Below are positions 45,369 through 57,500 of a stretch of 64,000 nt of DNA, in pieces. The stretch's first letter is position 1. Each line of letters starts with the position of its first letter. The notes under the pieces are model-generated. The model did not search any database. It was not told the DNA's origin and saw nothing but the letters and a program-made list of their open reading frames with translations. Location: positions 806,001 to 870,000 of the forward strand of contig JAVXUO010002370.1 of NCBI GenBank assembly GCA_033065855.1, in the 5' to 3' direction. The stretch comes from Escallonia rubra (taxonomy: Eukaryota; Streptophyta; Magnoliopsida; Escalloniales; Escalloniaceae). The position numbers and the translations under genes were made by a program.

Positions 45369-47828
45369 AGTAACACCCCATATATGTGTGTGTGTGTGTG
45401 TATTTATATTTATGAGGATACTTGTGTAAGTAAGAATTATAATGTTTTGTGATTTTGAATTAAATGGTGGGCCTAAAAATAAATTTAGATTTTTCTTTCC
45501 GAAAAGTGGGTTATACATTCGGGATTAGATGACCAAATTTAAATTTGGACTTTAGTTTGACCAATTTATAAAGTTAGAGAATTTTGGGAAGTAATGGGTA
45601 TTTTGCAATTCTTATTGTTTTAGAAATACAATTACATTCCTTTTAGGCTGATGACTCATGTACAATATAATTCCTAGAAGTACCACAAACTTCAAAAGAG
45701 TCTTCAAAGAATCTCTAGGAAGAATACTTTTGTGATTTTGGACATTAAATTAAGGTAAAAGCTTATTTTGATATTGTGATTGAGGTTGTCGTAAGAACGA
45801 CATAAATTATTGTGCTTGATATAGTCTAATTAAAATTTTGGGTATTATTATATTAGGATTTTTGATATAATTTGTTTGAGGAGATCAAGACTTGGAGTTG
45901 ATTTGCACAATTGAGGTAAGTGTTTTTCTCACGCATTTAACCCATCTGAATTCTATTTATCGATCGATTCGTCAATTGATTTTTTTTTAAAGGGATCCAT
46001 TAATTCTCTACAACCCTAAATTACATTCTTGATCGTTACGATAAATAATGCTTTGTACTTTCGATTATTGACTTTGATTCGTGATCTTTTTGTTGTGAAT
46101 CTCTATAGTAAATTTAAGAGTCCGTAACTTTTTCGTTCCTTGTTCAATTTCAGTATTCTCATACTTTTTGAAAACCTCAAACAGTGTACTATAACTTTGT
46201 AGTTTTGAATTTTCCAAAATTCCAACCGACCAATATTGAAAAAAGGACCTGAACATTTTTATAGGTTTCTGGTAATTCATGTTAGCCATCTTTGATTAGC
46301 TATATCTTCTTTATTTCTCATTGGGTTTTGATGATCTTAGACATTTTGAAATCCTTGACGAGTCTTATTCAACTTTTTAGTGTAAGGTTTTATTAGAATC
46401 CTTTTCTTTCTTTTTGAAATTGAGTTTGAACTTTATTCGTTAGTGCAAACTTTTCTTTTTTTTGACACTTTATATCAGCCCACTTCGATTTGCTCTCTCT
46501 CATTTATTTCTCATTGATTTTGATGCTTTTAGATATTCTGAAATCCTTGGAAGCTTTTCTTAAACTTTGTAGTTTAAGGTTTTATCAGATTCCTTTTCGT
46601 TCTTGGTTGAAATTGAGTTTGAAAGTTATTCATTAGTGCAAACTTTTTAGTTTTGACACTGTATATCAGCCCACTTTGACTTGCTCTCTGTTATTCGTTT
46701 ATTGTCAGTCTTTGATGGTCTTACACATTATGAAAAGTGCGACATGTCCTCCTTAACTTTTATGTATTGAGTTTTCTTAGGATCAGTACATCTTCTTGGT
46801 GAAGTTGTCTTTGAATTAAATTGTTCTCTGCAGAATCATGTGAACAAGTACGCGTTTGTCGACTTCAATTTCTATATCCTGGTGAGCCATGTCACAGTGT
46901 ACATGACTTGTCTATTTCTGGCTTACCCACGCAGATTGAAATGTGGGCTAGCTCAGCGGGATGAGCTAGAGATCATGATTGTAATTTCTGAACCTTGTCT
47001 CACGTGTCAGTGATGGCACGTGTGACACATTTCTGAATGGCTCCTCTGGTCTTCGTCATTCTACTGATTGAATATTTGGATTTTGATATCTGATTTGTTT
47101 GAAGACGTGTTCGAACTTAGCTGAAGCATCATTGAATTCACTAGAGTCTTTTTGACGTATAAGATATTGTTATCAGAACATGTGAAAACGTTTCAAACTG
47201 AATTTTTTATTTTTTTGAACACATTAAAAACCTTTTGACCCACTGCAAATTTAGTTATATATGGGAATTCCTTACTTTGAGATTGTATTGTCCGGAGGTA
47301 CGAGCAATTTGATCTTATTGCTAATCTAATTTTTTAATTGGAAATTAGTGCATTTGTTTTGGTATTCGCCATGCACCTTGGTATCGTATTTAATCAAATC
47401 CCAAGTACTGTTATCTATATAGCATGCTTTGTACTCTGTGGGTGGGGGCGTGCGATTATCTTTACTGGGATTTGTGCTCACCCCTACTTTCAAGTTACCA
47501 GTCATTGTTTGGAGTTGTGCCAATGATTATAAGGCATAGCTAAGTAGGAAAATTTTTAGGAAGGATTTTCCTTTTTTATTTATTGTCAAATAGATTGTAA
47601 GAGGCAACTAAGTAGCCTTTGTTATATTTTGCTTTAGATTTTATTTTGGAGCTCCGTGTTGGAGTAATTGAGGTCGACTGTTTTAAGTCGGTGTGACATT
47701 TATTGATGTTACTTGAAGACTTATTCTTAGATGCTCTGAATACCCAATTTGGAGATTTATGGATGCTTTGAGGTTTCTCGGACTTTGTTTATTTTTCATT
47801 AAATGTTTCAAAAAATTGGGACGTTGCA
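45369..47828 (+). mobile_element. LTR A, about 2.46 kb, plus orientation
   Basis: Starts (ag)TAACACCCC, ends ...GGGACGTTGCA, and is directly followed by a primer-binding site. The length is typical of Del/Tekay-type Ty3/gypsy LTRs. Inside are two copies of a block with TTTCTCATTGATTTTGATG / GTGCAAACTTTT words (around 46310-46480, 46500-46670, and a weaker third). No matching gag follows, so it is a broken element. Confidence 0.65.
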
Positions 47829-47830
47829 GT

Positions 47831-47842
47831 TGGTATCGGAGC
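47831..47842 (+). other. Primer-binding site (initiator tRNA-Met type)
   Basis: TGGTATCGGAGC, one mismatch from the usual TGGTATCAGAGC, 2 nt after the LTR end. Confidence 0.75.
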
Positions 47843-48410
47843 TTAGATATGAGATTCTGTAGACTCTTAGGCCTTAGATGATCTATGATTGATTAGACTT
47901 TGAAAATGTGGATTAGGTTTTGAAATTTATTTGATGTTTCAATATAAGATTGAGATTTGAGTCAAGCACGTTGTAGTAAACCCCACGTTACTTGCCTTTA
48001 AAATTCGAAAATCTTAAGCATTAACCACAGAGGGTGGTCAAAGGATAAAATGTTTGATATTCTGGTATCTTCGAGTAACTCTAGGAACTAGTAGCTATAA
48101 GAGGTAAAGTATGTGATTGCGAGATACAAATGATGTGATAACTTAGAGACTTGAAACGTGAGTGGATGTACCATACATGTGAGTGTGGGATTAGATTTTG
48201 GGTCCTTTTAAGGTAATACATACATATCTCTATGATGGACTTGGTAATAATTTGAACTGGTTTAATTCGAGAAATCAAGTGCGCAACAAAAGTATGCCGA
48301 GTACAACTTTCAATCTCTGGTGTGATGTTTGAGTACTTATTGAAATTGGTTATATATACTCTAAGTCAAAGTGGTATGCTTCAACGGTTGTTTAATAGTA
48401 TTGATTTTGT
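47843..48410 (+). other. Retroelement leader remnant
   Basis: Non-coding sequence after the primer-binding site, ending where the opposite-strand LTR B begins. Confidence 0.4.
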
Positions 48411-50279
48411 GTTGGGCTAGTGAAAATTTAATAGAAATTGAAAAAATTCGAATTCGAATCCCATAATTTTTGTAATAACTTACAAATATGTATAAAAAAT
48501 ATAAAAATTGAAATCCGAATTTAAAAGGCATTAAAACTATGTTTAAATTATTCGTTTTGCTAAAAATAATGAGATACGAAAACTATAGCAAATCAACTTT
48601 AAAATTTACCAAACTTGATCTGAAACTTCTTTATACTAGAAAAATATTATTCTAATTTTTCCAAAACATTTTCATGAATAAAAAGATCCAAAATAATTTT
48701 ACAATTCTAAGTTTGCAGAAAAATATTAAAAATACATATGATTTCAAAAAATTATAATATTTTACCAGAAATTTTAATATAGTATAACGTATTATACTGT
48801 AAAATTTTACATACTAACAATAACCGTACGCTAATCTATGCATGTGTCGATCATAACGCTTACCCAAATTACCCGTTCCGTACTTTTCTTCTTCTTCTTC
48901 CTCCTCTTTATTCTCTGCGTACCGACCAAAAACTCACACTCACACACACGGGTCCACTCACGACAGCCCTCCTTCCTATTATTTTCTTCTTGTTCCACTC
49001 ACCCACGATACCCATTAATACACACACACACACTCCCTTTTCTCCATGAACCCTTGCACATAAACCATACCCACATTTGAGCACAAATGACACCCACAAA
49101 ACACACATAATACTCACCATCTTTCACCTGCACACACAGTAACCACACGCACACACATTCACTCACATGAACACCATTTGGGTTCACCCACACATACACA
49201 TATGCATACATTACCCACACCACTCACATTATCACTGCACTCACCACCTTCATCTCATGCCCACTATTGCCTCTCTCTTTCTCCTTTTCATTTCACTCAC
49301 ACACTCCAATAACCTGTACACAACCCACCATTTTTGCCAACCCACGACAACCCAAACACACACATGCTCACAAACACAACTCACAAACATGCTCACAACA
49401 CAGCTCATAACACAACTCACACCCACTGCCTTACGGCAGTGGGTTTCTATTTCTTCCTCTATCTCTTTTCCATTACTCCTAGGCAATTCACCAACTCACC
49501 CAACTGCACATCCAACGTAGCACTCACACAGATTTACAAACCCCACATTATTCCAAAATCCTTCCTCTCAAATCTGCAGTCCTTCAACCGCACACACAAA
49601 GGTGTACAGTCACAGCCACCATGGCTGTGACTTGCTATGAACCACCCTTCGTCCCATGAACGCACCAACACAAATACCACCGTTTAATCACTACTATACA
49701 CTGCACCAACACACATTAAACCCACGCGTCATACAACCACATGGCTGCTCTTCTCTCTGTCACACGCCAATCTCATGGCTGCCACGACCACAAACCCACA
49801 AGGTGCAAACATCCCCCTTCCACGGCCAACATCAAATTTCACAGCTCCCTCAAACCCACACACGCACGCACACGACGGCAGCCATGCCCCCACTGCACGC
49901 ACAATCACATACTCTCTCGGCAGACCCCAAAACACACTCATAAATACACACATACTACTCTATGCAGTATCCTCTCCCCGTGCCCCTCACTCACACCCCC
50001 ACTCGTTTACACATCACACATACCAAACCACATACCCACTACACCGATGCCCACTGTATATATATACACACACACACTTATAAGCACACAACCCCACGTC
50101 ATCCCTTAAAGCTCCCATAAAATTGAAAAATCTGAGAACAATTTGATAGAAAACTTACCGAAAAATAGTTGCTATCGTCGGAAACTTTGCCGGAACCCTT
50201 CTCCCATCTCCTTCCTTTGTTCTCTCTCTCTCGATCTGGCTTGACGGCTAGAAGGGGTGGCTGCCCCCCCAGAACATGT

Positions 50280-50280
<1 letters not shown>

Positions 50281-50317
<37 letters not shown>

Positions 50318-50531
50318 TGATCCACTGCTAGCGTTAGCAAGTTACCAGCGCGATTTGGCCGTCCGCTACATTATGTAGCGGACGACAATTTACCGTCCGC
50401 TACATTATGTAGCGGACAGTGAAAAAAATGACCGACGTGGCGCGCGATCTGGTCGACCATTCTCACGCATGGACGGCCATATCGCGCTAGCAACTTGGGT
50501 TAAGTTGCTAGCGCTAGCAGTGGATCAACCC

Positions 50532-50575
<44 letters not shown>
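50281..50575. repeat. (TA)n tracts on both sides of C4
   Basis: TA runs at 50281-50310 and 50534-50575 enclose C4, as if C4 landed within one TA microsatellite. Confidence 0.9.
50311..50533. mobile_element. Microsatellite-nested element C4 (223 bp)
   Basis: The cleanest copy. Ends GGGTAGTGATCCACTGCTAGCG / CGCTAGCAGTGGATCAACCC are inverted. Next comes AGCAAGTTACCAGCGCGAT / ATCGCGCTAGCAACTTGGG, then a GGCCGTCC / GGACGGCC pair. In the centre lie two perfect 23-nt palindromes (arm GTCCGCTACAT, 1-nt centre) at 50361-50383 and 50395-50417. No coding capacity. Confidence 0.8.
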
Positions 50576-50578
<3 letters not shown>

Positions 50579-50865
50579 GAAAACCCTAGTTAGAAAAATG
50601 AAAAGAAAACCCTACACGTCCATTTGTCGCTAAAACTTCTAACCCAAACTTATTATTGCGAAAATGGTCCAAAAATAAAATATCTATGATAAACTATATG
50701 CTATAAAATTATTAACGGTTGTTACGCTAACCCGCTTCATTATTTGTCGCTAAACGTTGCCGATAAGATTTTCGCTCACGAAAATCTACGCTAAAACTTG
50801 TGTATGAAAGTCACACTTTAAAATAAAATTAAGCGACCATGTAATATAATGGTTGGGGTGTTACA

Positions 50866-51534
50866 CGTGATCACATTTCTATTATAAATCAAAAGGGTCT
50901 TTTTTATTTTTGAATCTAAATCTAAGACCGAAATTTAGATTTCCTCCCGTAGGACCGAATATGCAGGCAATTTGACCCTGATGTCGAGTACAAGTCAAAA
51001 ATATGAAAAAATGAACTTAGGTTTAGTGTTATTGCATTTTATATGTTACATGTTTTTAATGTAAAAAATCAATAGAAATGAAGTAGAGGCCGAAAGGGTG
51101 TAGCAAGTGCCTTACACCTTGCCGCTACATAACTTAGTCCCCAAACCTATCTCCAGGCTTTTGATAGACTAGTCGTCCTTTTGGACATTTTAGAATCACT
51201 CTTGATTTTTTCTTATTTTTCCTTTATTTTAAATTAAATAAGATGGCGGCTCCCAAAATCCTTCCGGGGATTCTTTTGAGACGGTTCGCTAAAATAGCTT
51301 TAAGAATACGTGATCACCCGCTTAAAATTCTAACTCTTGCCTGCATGCATCAGCATAACTCTTTTGCCTACTTTGAGCACTCTGTAATCTCTTCTTAATC
51401 ACTTTAACCTTCTCTGACATCAATTGCACCAGTTCTGATCCCAAAAACTCTTTTTCTCCCGCTTCATCCTAACAAAGATGAGACTTGCATTTTCTCCCAT
51501 ATAAATCCTTAAAAGGGGCCAACCTAATGCTAAT
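50866..51534. other. Unassigned stretch, probably retroelement LTR debris
   Basis: The words CCTTGCCGCTACATAACTTAG, GATAGACTAGTCGTCC and GATGGCGGCTCCCAAAATCC (51117-51260) recall LTR-end sequences of Tat-type elements, but I cannot define borders. Confidence 0.35.
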
Positions 51535-52137
51535 CTAATAGCTTTTATTATATGAGAATCCTATCAATGGCAGATGATCATCCCAGTTTCCCTTAAAGTC
51601 CAGAACACAAGCCTGTAATAAGTCTTCCAATCTTTGAATAGTCCTCTCCGACTGACCTTCTGTTTGAGGATGAAATACAGTACTAAATTCTAATTTAGTA
51701 CCAAATGCTCGTTGCACACTACTCCAGAACATGGATGCAAAGCGAGGGCCCCTATCAAATATAATGGAGATTGGAATGCCATGGAGATGTAGTATCTTTA
51801 ACATAGGTGGTGGCTAACTTGTCCATTGAATATTCATTCAAATGGGCAAGAAATGTGCACACTTTGTCAGTCAATCTAGAATCGTTGTGAGTAGAATGAG
51901 TCTTGGGTAGTCCCGGTATAAAATCCATGGTCATGTGCTCCCACTTCCATTCTGGTATAGGCAAAATTATAGCAAACCCACATGTCTTTGATTAACTGCG
52001 TTCACTTTCTGACATTAGGCATCTAGACACGAATACGCTAATTTCTCTCTTCATATTGTCCCACCAAAAAGTCTCAGGACGGTCCCTGTACATCTTTGTG
52101 CTCCCGGGGTGGATTGAGTAACATTCTAATACCTTGG
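51535..52137 (-). pseudogene. Chromovirus (Del/Tekay)-type Ty3/gypsy integrase remnant
   Basis: Minus strand: zinc-binding part (HPGSTKMYRD, 52085-52115), then IPEWKWEHMTMDF (from about 51958), core motifs GIPISIIFDRGPRF and FHPQTEGQSERT, LEDLLQACVLDFKG (51570-51790). Interrupted by a frameshift near 51800 and truncated upstream at about 52137. Order and motifs are those of plant chromovirus integrases. Confidence 0.85.
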
Positions 52138-52540
52138 TCTCAAATTGGACTTATGTTTAATTGTGATAAATTATTTGGACTATCAGTATCCATTGTTAGT
52201 TTGATGAGACTTCACTATTTAGCGACGTTTTCAGGGTACAAATTGAGAAAAGGTAAAATGTATAGATATAACTTACATTGCGATGGAGCTTGTGGAGAGT
52301 AATGAAAATTGAGGTAATCTTTATCGGTCAGTTGAAGTATGTTAAATGCAGATCTCATAGTATTGTACTTTTAGGCCTTTAATGCTTATAAAGTCACTTG
52401 AAACTGTAACTGGGTTTATTTGCCGACCGCTTAAAAGACTCTAGTTACATAAGCATTTTAGGTTTTAGGATGAGATTGGACATGATTAAGAACAAAAATC
52501 TAGGGAACACCAAATTTCAAGGAGGAAATATCTTTAGGGG
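52138..52540 (+). other. Unassigned stretch ending in a pol tail/polypurine tract
   Basis: 52505-52545 (AAATTTCAAGGAGGAAATAT, then AGGGGAAAGA) resembles the end of chromovirus pol followed by a polypurine tract. The rest is not recognised. Confidence 0.4.
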
Positions 52541-52544
52541 AAAG

Positions 52545-53486
52545 ATAATATAATATCTCGAACATAGGGTTAGGTTTATTTTAGCAGATAACTTATTATT
52601 TTAGCAACAACTTTTATAAGTGATATTACTAGTGGTATTTTGCGACAATTGGTGTGAGCAATATTATTAGCGATATCTTTCTAATGACCATAAGTTGGAA
52701 AATAAAGCTGGGTGCAACATAATATTAATGGAAGTGGAGGGGGTGACTTTGGAGAAATAAAAATTATAACAAGGTAGAATTGTTATGTAAATTAATAAAA
52801 TTACCTCTAATTGGTTTTTCATTTAATGAGTTAAATATGCATAAGTAGAAAGAAAGTCAAAGAGGAGAGAAAGCTGGAGAAAATTAGGGCAATTAGAAGA
52901 TAGTTGGATTCATTTATATTTCGGTTACACTGAACACAGAGAAATAGAGAGAGCAGAAGGAAAAGAGGGAGAAGTAGAAAAACAGAGAGAGGGAAAGATT
53001 TCATTATGGGATAAGCAGGGAAGTAGAGGGAGGGCGAGTAATGTGTTTGCTCACCGGTATGGGTGTGGCACCTCCGTAGTATGTGTGTGGGAAGGGGCTG
53101 CTGGCCAGCCATAGTGTGCGCGTGCATAATGTGTGTCTACGGGCTGTTGTACAGCCGTGTGTGGAGGTGTGTGTGCATGGTGTGAGTGGGTGCGAGAGTG
53201 CGAGTTTTTTGTGTATGAATTCTGTGTGCAACGTGTGTGTGTGCGCTATGGGCTGTCTTATAGCCGTGTGTGCGTGGGGACTGTGTGTGTGTTCATGTAT
53301 GTCTGGGTGCGTGAACAACTTATGCTTGGGTGTGTGTTCATGTTACATGATAGGGTATATGTGTGTGCATGTGTAATGTGTGTACCATGTGTGTGTATAT
53401 ACATTGTGTGTTGTGTGTCGTGTGTCTTATGTATGTGTGTGTGTGTGTGTGTATGTGCGCGTGCGCGTGTGTGATGAATGTGAGGG
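52545..53486 (+). mobile_element. Start of LTR C, plus orientation
   Basis: Begins (tg)TAATATCTCGAACATAGGG immediately after the polypurine-like tract. From 53,040 on it is GT-rich with four 15-nt snap-back modules of the GGCTG-N5-CAGCC type. It runs without a visible border into the inverted-repeat arm at 53487. Confidence 0.45.
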
Positions 53487-54176
53487 TGAGTGTGATGAAC
53501 ACGTGTATATGTTATGGGCTCCCTCGCAGCCGTGCGTATGTGTGTGGAGTTTGTGTCTGTGTGTGTAGTGTGTGTGCAATGTGTGTTGCTCTATGTGTGG
53601 AGTTATGTATGTGTGTGTGCATGTCTCTGTACATGTGTGTGTGCACCCGTGTGCGTATGGGTGTGTATTGGTGTGTGAGGTTTGTCTCAGTGTGTGATTA
53701 GTGTGTTTCAATGGGTGTGAGGTGTGAATTATGTGCGTGTGCTGTGAATGGTGAAGAGGTGGGTGCGTAGTGGGATGTGAATTGGATGCTTTGGGAGGAA
53801 GAAGAATAAGGGAAAGCATTGCTAAAAGTCAGTAATTTTCCAACAGTTTCGATTTTGATTATTAAAAGCTTGTTCTGAGCTGGTTATAATCTTTATCAGA
53901 CCTACAATGTGAAATTTTCTAGGACTTTTCCGCATTCGCGAATGGAGTTAAATGATTTTATCAAAAAAAGGGTTTCTCAATTTATTTAAAATAACATATT
54001 AGATTACTTTTACCTGAAAATTGTCGAGCGGCCTTTTACCGTTGAAATGTTTCAACATCTTAAGTTTCAAAGCTTTTCAGCATCGTTTGTGGTTGCCTTA
54101 TGCGTGGTTAAGAACTAGAGGGAGTTTTTGGAATAAAGGAAAATTTTCAAAGGAGTTTTGGTCTGATTTCAACATA

Positions 54177-54211
<35 letters not shown>

Positions 54212-56270
54212 ATATAGGGGCGATACAGATTGACCGGTGGATAATATCCACTGAACCGCAACAAGGAGTTGCGGTTCTCTGTGTTGGGGCCCCACTCGCA
54301 CCCCGAACCGCAGCTTCTTGTTGCGGTTCTATGTGTTTTTTGTTTTTGTCCTTTCCTTCTTTTACCTTTTTGTCCTTCCTTTTTTGTTTTTCTCCTTTCC
54401 CTGTTTTCTTTTCCTTTTTTCTTTTCCTTTTTTGTCCTTTCCCTTGGCCCCGCCCCCACCCCCACCCCGAACCGCAACGAGAAGTTGCGGTTCCATTTTT
54501 CATTTTTTTGAAGTTGCGGTTCCTTTTTTTCTTGTGTGTGCCCTCATGTGTGTGTATGCCATGTATTTTGGAAGTAAGGTCAGCTGAACAAACAAAAGGA
54601 TCACCACCGCATGAGGCAGTGTGGGTTTTGTGGGTTTAGAGCCAACAGTGGGATAAAGTGTGTGAGCCTTGAGTGTGAGGAGTGCAATAAGTATATGGGA
54701 CTGTGTGGGTAAGGGCACTGCCGATTATGCATTTTATTGTGAGTGTTTAACCCATTTGTGTGTTAGTGTTTATATTTGAGTGATTGGTGTGTGAACCGTG
54801 AGTGTAATGGGTAAAAAGAATGTGTGTTTGTGGTGTTTGAGAGTGGGAAGGGAAGTGGGTATGACAAGTTGTTTGGCATGGAATGAAGGTGTGTTTCTGT
54901 GTGTGTAATGAGGAAGAAAAGGGTGTCATAGGAGAGTATAGCCTGTGACATGGAAACAAGGAGTTGCTGTGCATTTGGAGTGCATGGCAACATATATATG
55001 TGAGTGGTGTGTCTCTGTAAGGAGCAAGAAGAATGGCAGTGGTGTGGTTGTAATGGGTGTGGGATATATGTAATTAAGTGGTTTGAGTGTATGAATGAAG
55101 TTGTAGATTTAGTGTGTTAATGGAGTGAATTGTAATGTGCCAGGGGTGAAAGAGAAGCTGTGTGAACAGTAGCTGTGTTCTGGGTTTGGACAGGAGTAAG
55201 GATGAAGAAGACAGGTGATCAGTAATGGGTCTGTGCAGTGGAGTGGTACACTGTGCTTGCACAGTTGTACCACATTGCTGTTGGTATTCTATGATCGTCG
55301 AAAAATTCTGAACATTTACAAGATGATTCTTAGTACAATATTATAATTTCTGTGAAAACTTCATAATTTTCTGATATCGTATGTATTTATTATAATTTCT
55401 GCAATTTCAGAATTATAAAAATCTTTTGGAGCCCTTAAACCATGCAAATGTTTTGTGAAAAATTATAGTAATGTTGTTATTGTATAATAAAGACTCAATA
55501 TAAGGTTTTAAGCTATAAAAGTGTTTTATTTTACTTTATTTTGAATTTTGGGATATCAACACGCGTTCAGGATCGTACAGGGTTCTCGGTTAGGTAGGCC
55601 GCGTGCGAGGCGCGTTTTGAGTTGAGCGATTTCGGGGTTAAAAGTGAGCACGTGGGGGTATATGATATTAGGGTTATAGTATTTTTAAAAGATCTGTATC
55701 AGGTAAAAATTTCATATTTTTCCAAAGACTGGAAATGGGTTAACTGATACGCGCAACCTTGTAACTTTGCAGTGTAATTTAAAATATCAAGCTAACACGA
55801 TTTCATGCGAAACTTTTATGAGAACCCTAGGATGTTGGGAAGTTCCATTTCCCTGGAATTCGGGCCATTCCGAAACCGTTAGCTATTATTTTGGCCGAAC
55901 GGCCTTTTTTGCGCTCGATCCAGATACCGATTCGGAATTTTTTGGCGAAACTTTTGTAAAATTCTTTTTAGATCAAGAATGATTTCAGGAAGCTTAAAAT
56001 CCCATTTCAAAGCACTTTTGAGATTTTCTGTTGCCAGGGGCATTTTGGTAATTTCCCACCCCGAGAGGGTGTTTTGGTAATTTTACAGTGTTAAGTTTTT
56101 CAAAGAACTTCTTAGTTCAGAAATGTAAGTAAAACACCTGAAAGGTTGTTTTGAAGCTGATTTGGGGCGTTAGGGTGATAATGAACTCCCGGGGGCATTT
56201 CAGTAATTTGCCGCTCATCAGGGGCTATTTTGGTAATTTTACATTATATAAATTTTCCGAATGACTTTTA
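53487..56270 (+). repeat. Left arm of the giant inverted repeat
   Basis: Matches 59480-62317 in reverse complement from GAGTGTGATGAACACG at the outer side to CCGAATGACTTTTA at the inner side, with few substitutions seen. It includes GT-rich sequence, module D (54211-54530) and a TATA-like ctataaaagtg near 55514-55524. Confidence 0.9.
54211..54530. repeat. Module D, left copy: GTTGCGGTT hairpins
   Basis: After a (CA)n(TA)n tract comes GGGGCGATACAGATTGACCG, then repeated hairpins AACCGCAAC-n5-GTTGCGGTT (54255-54276, 54305-54329, 54469-54492) and a lone GTTGCGGTTCC (54513-54523). Between them is a pyrimidine-rich stretch. May be an independent microsatellite-bounded insertion. Confidence 0.6.
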
Positions 56271-56397
56271 AATAATTTTTATTTTTCTTTTATTTAATTC
56301 TATGACTTGTTGAGAATGATATAATTTTTATTTTTTAGATTTCAGTATAAATGTGGATGCAACTGGAGGAAATAATTTTACTTAAGGTTCTGATCCA
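56271..56397. other. Junction between left arm and FAR1-like gene
   Basis: AT-rich, non-coding; possible 5' leader of the FAR1-like gene. Confidence 0.35.
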
Positions 56398-57500
56398 CCT
56401 TACTTGGGTCAAGTTTTTCAAAGACTGGACGAAGTTGAAACATACTATAAAGCATATTCGAAAACGATAGGTTTCGGTATTAGAATTAAGACGACTAGAA
56501 AACGGGCGAATACAGATCAAATTTGTGGAAGACTATTTGAGTGTCATAGAGGAGCACCGCATGTACCCCGGTTGTTCGGGTCAGTGACGAAGGGCCATCA
56601 AGACAACGAAAACGGGACACATTTTCGGGTACCGGCTGCAAGGCCCATGTGTATGTAGTACATCGGAAAAATGAAAACCAATGGGTTGTGACAGGAGTGG
56701 ATTTGAGCCATAATCATCAGTTGATGACCCCTAGTAAGATTGGTCAAATTCATCAGCACCGACAAATAAGCGCGGCACACAGGGAACTGATATTTACAAT
56801 GGCCGAGGCTAAAATTCCACCTTCTAGAATGATGGGGGTTCTCTTAAGCTAGGCTGGGGGGATTGACAAGTTGAGTTTCAACGAAGTTGACCTTCGAAAT
56901 GAACTTCGTGTTCAGAGGAGAGAGTCTTTCGGTAAGAGTGATTCTCAAGCTACATTTGATTTCTTCAGGAGCCTTCAGAGTGATAATTCTGGCTTTTTCT
57001 ACAGTCTCCAACTGGATGACGAGAACCACATTAGTACTATATTTTGGGCGGATGCCCGTTCTAGAGCTGCTTACCAAAATTTTGGGGATGTTGTGACGTT
57101 TGACACCACATACCGCACAAATAAGTACTCTATGCCTTTTGCTCCGTTCACCGGGGTGAACCACCACTATCAGTCAATCTTGTTTGGCTTTGCCCTGCTT
57201 AGGGATGAGACGGAAGAGTCATTTACCTGGTTATTTGAAACGTGGCTTAAAGCAATGTATCATATTCATTCAAAGACCATCATCACCGACCAAGATCTGG
57301 CAATGAAAAATGCAATCGCTAAGGTCCTGCCAGATACTCACCATGGCCTGTGCACATGGCACATAAGCAACAAATATCCCGAACGGCTTCACAATGTATA
57401 TGCAAACCATCCGACATTCAAGACTGACTTTAATACATGTGTGAAGAAATCGTTGACGGTAGACGTGTTCGAGGATAGGTGGGCCAAGTTAATTTTTTTT
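56398..57500 (+). pseudogene. FAR1-like MULE transposase, truncated
   Basis: FAR1 DNA-binding-type region (FQRLDEVETYYKAYSKTIGF, 56416-56475), VVTGVDLSHNHQLMTPSK (56687-56740), then the transposase core: TIFWADARSRAAYQNFGDVV, FDTTYRTNKYSMPFAPFTGV (57090-57150), TIITDQDLAMKNAI (57280-57320), GLCTWHISNKYP, ending FEDRWAKLI (about 57489). A frameshift near 56600 and a stop at 56851 break the frame. After WAKLI the family usually continues for a few hundred residues including the SWIM finger; here the coding is replaced by tandem repeats. Probably inactive. Confidence 0.85.

Larger units (their letters stand above)
48411..50865 (-). mobile_element. LTR B, about 2.45 kb, minus orientation, (CA)n-rich
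   Basis: Minus strand starts TGTAACACCCCAACC at 50865; the other end is tentatively TGTTGGGCT (48411). 48,840-50,110 is dominated by CACACA words with embedded snap-back palindromes (49422-49443, 49609-49631). Element C4 is inserted at 50311-50533 between TA tracts. Open frames in the CA-rich part are low-complexity artefacts. Confidence 0.5.

Noticed and set aside
48838-50109. Several overlapping open frames rich in His and Thr
   Set aside because: Product of CACACA-rich low-complexity DNA in an LTR; both strands stay open for the same reason.
51117-51260. 3' LTR of the Tat-like element that starts at 38691
   Set aside because: The words fit a Tat-type LTR end, but they do not match the LTR sequence at 38.7-39.5 kb by eye, so I do not pair them.
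53004-53819. Open frames rich in Cys and Val on the plus strand or His and Thr on the minus strand
   Set aside because: Same low-complexity effect from GT repeats; no gene.
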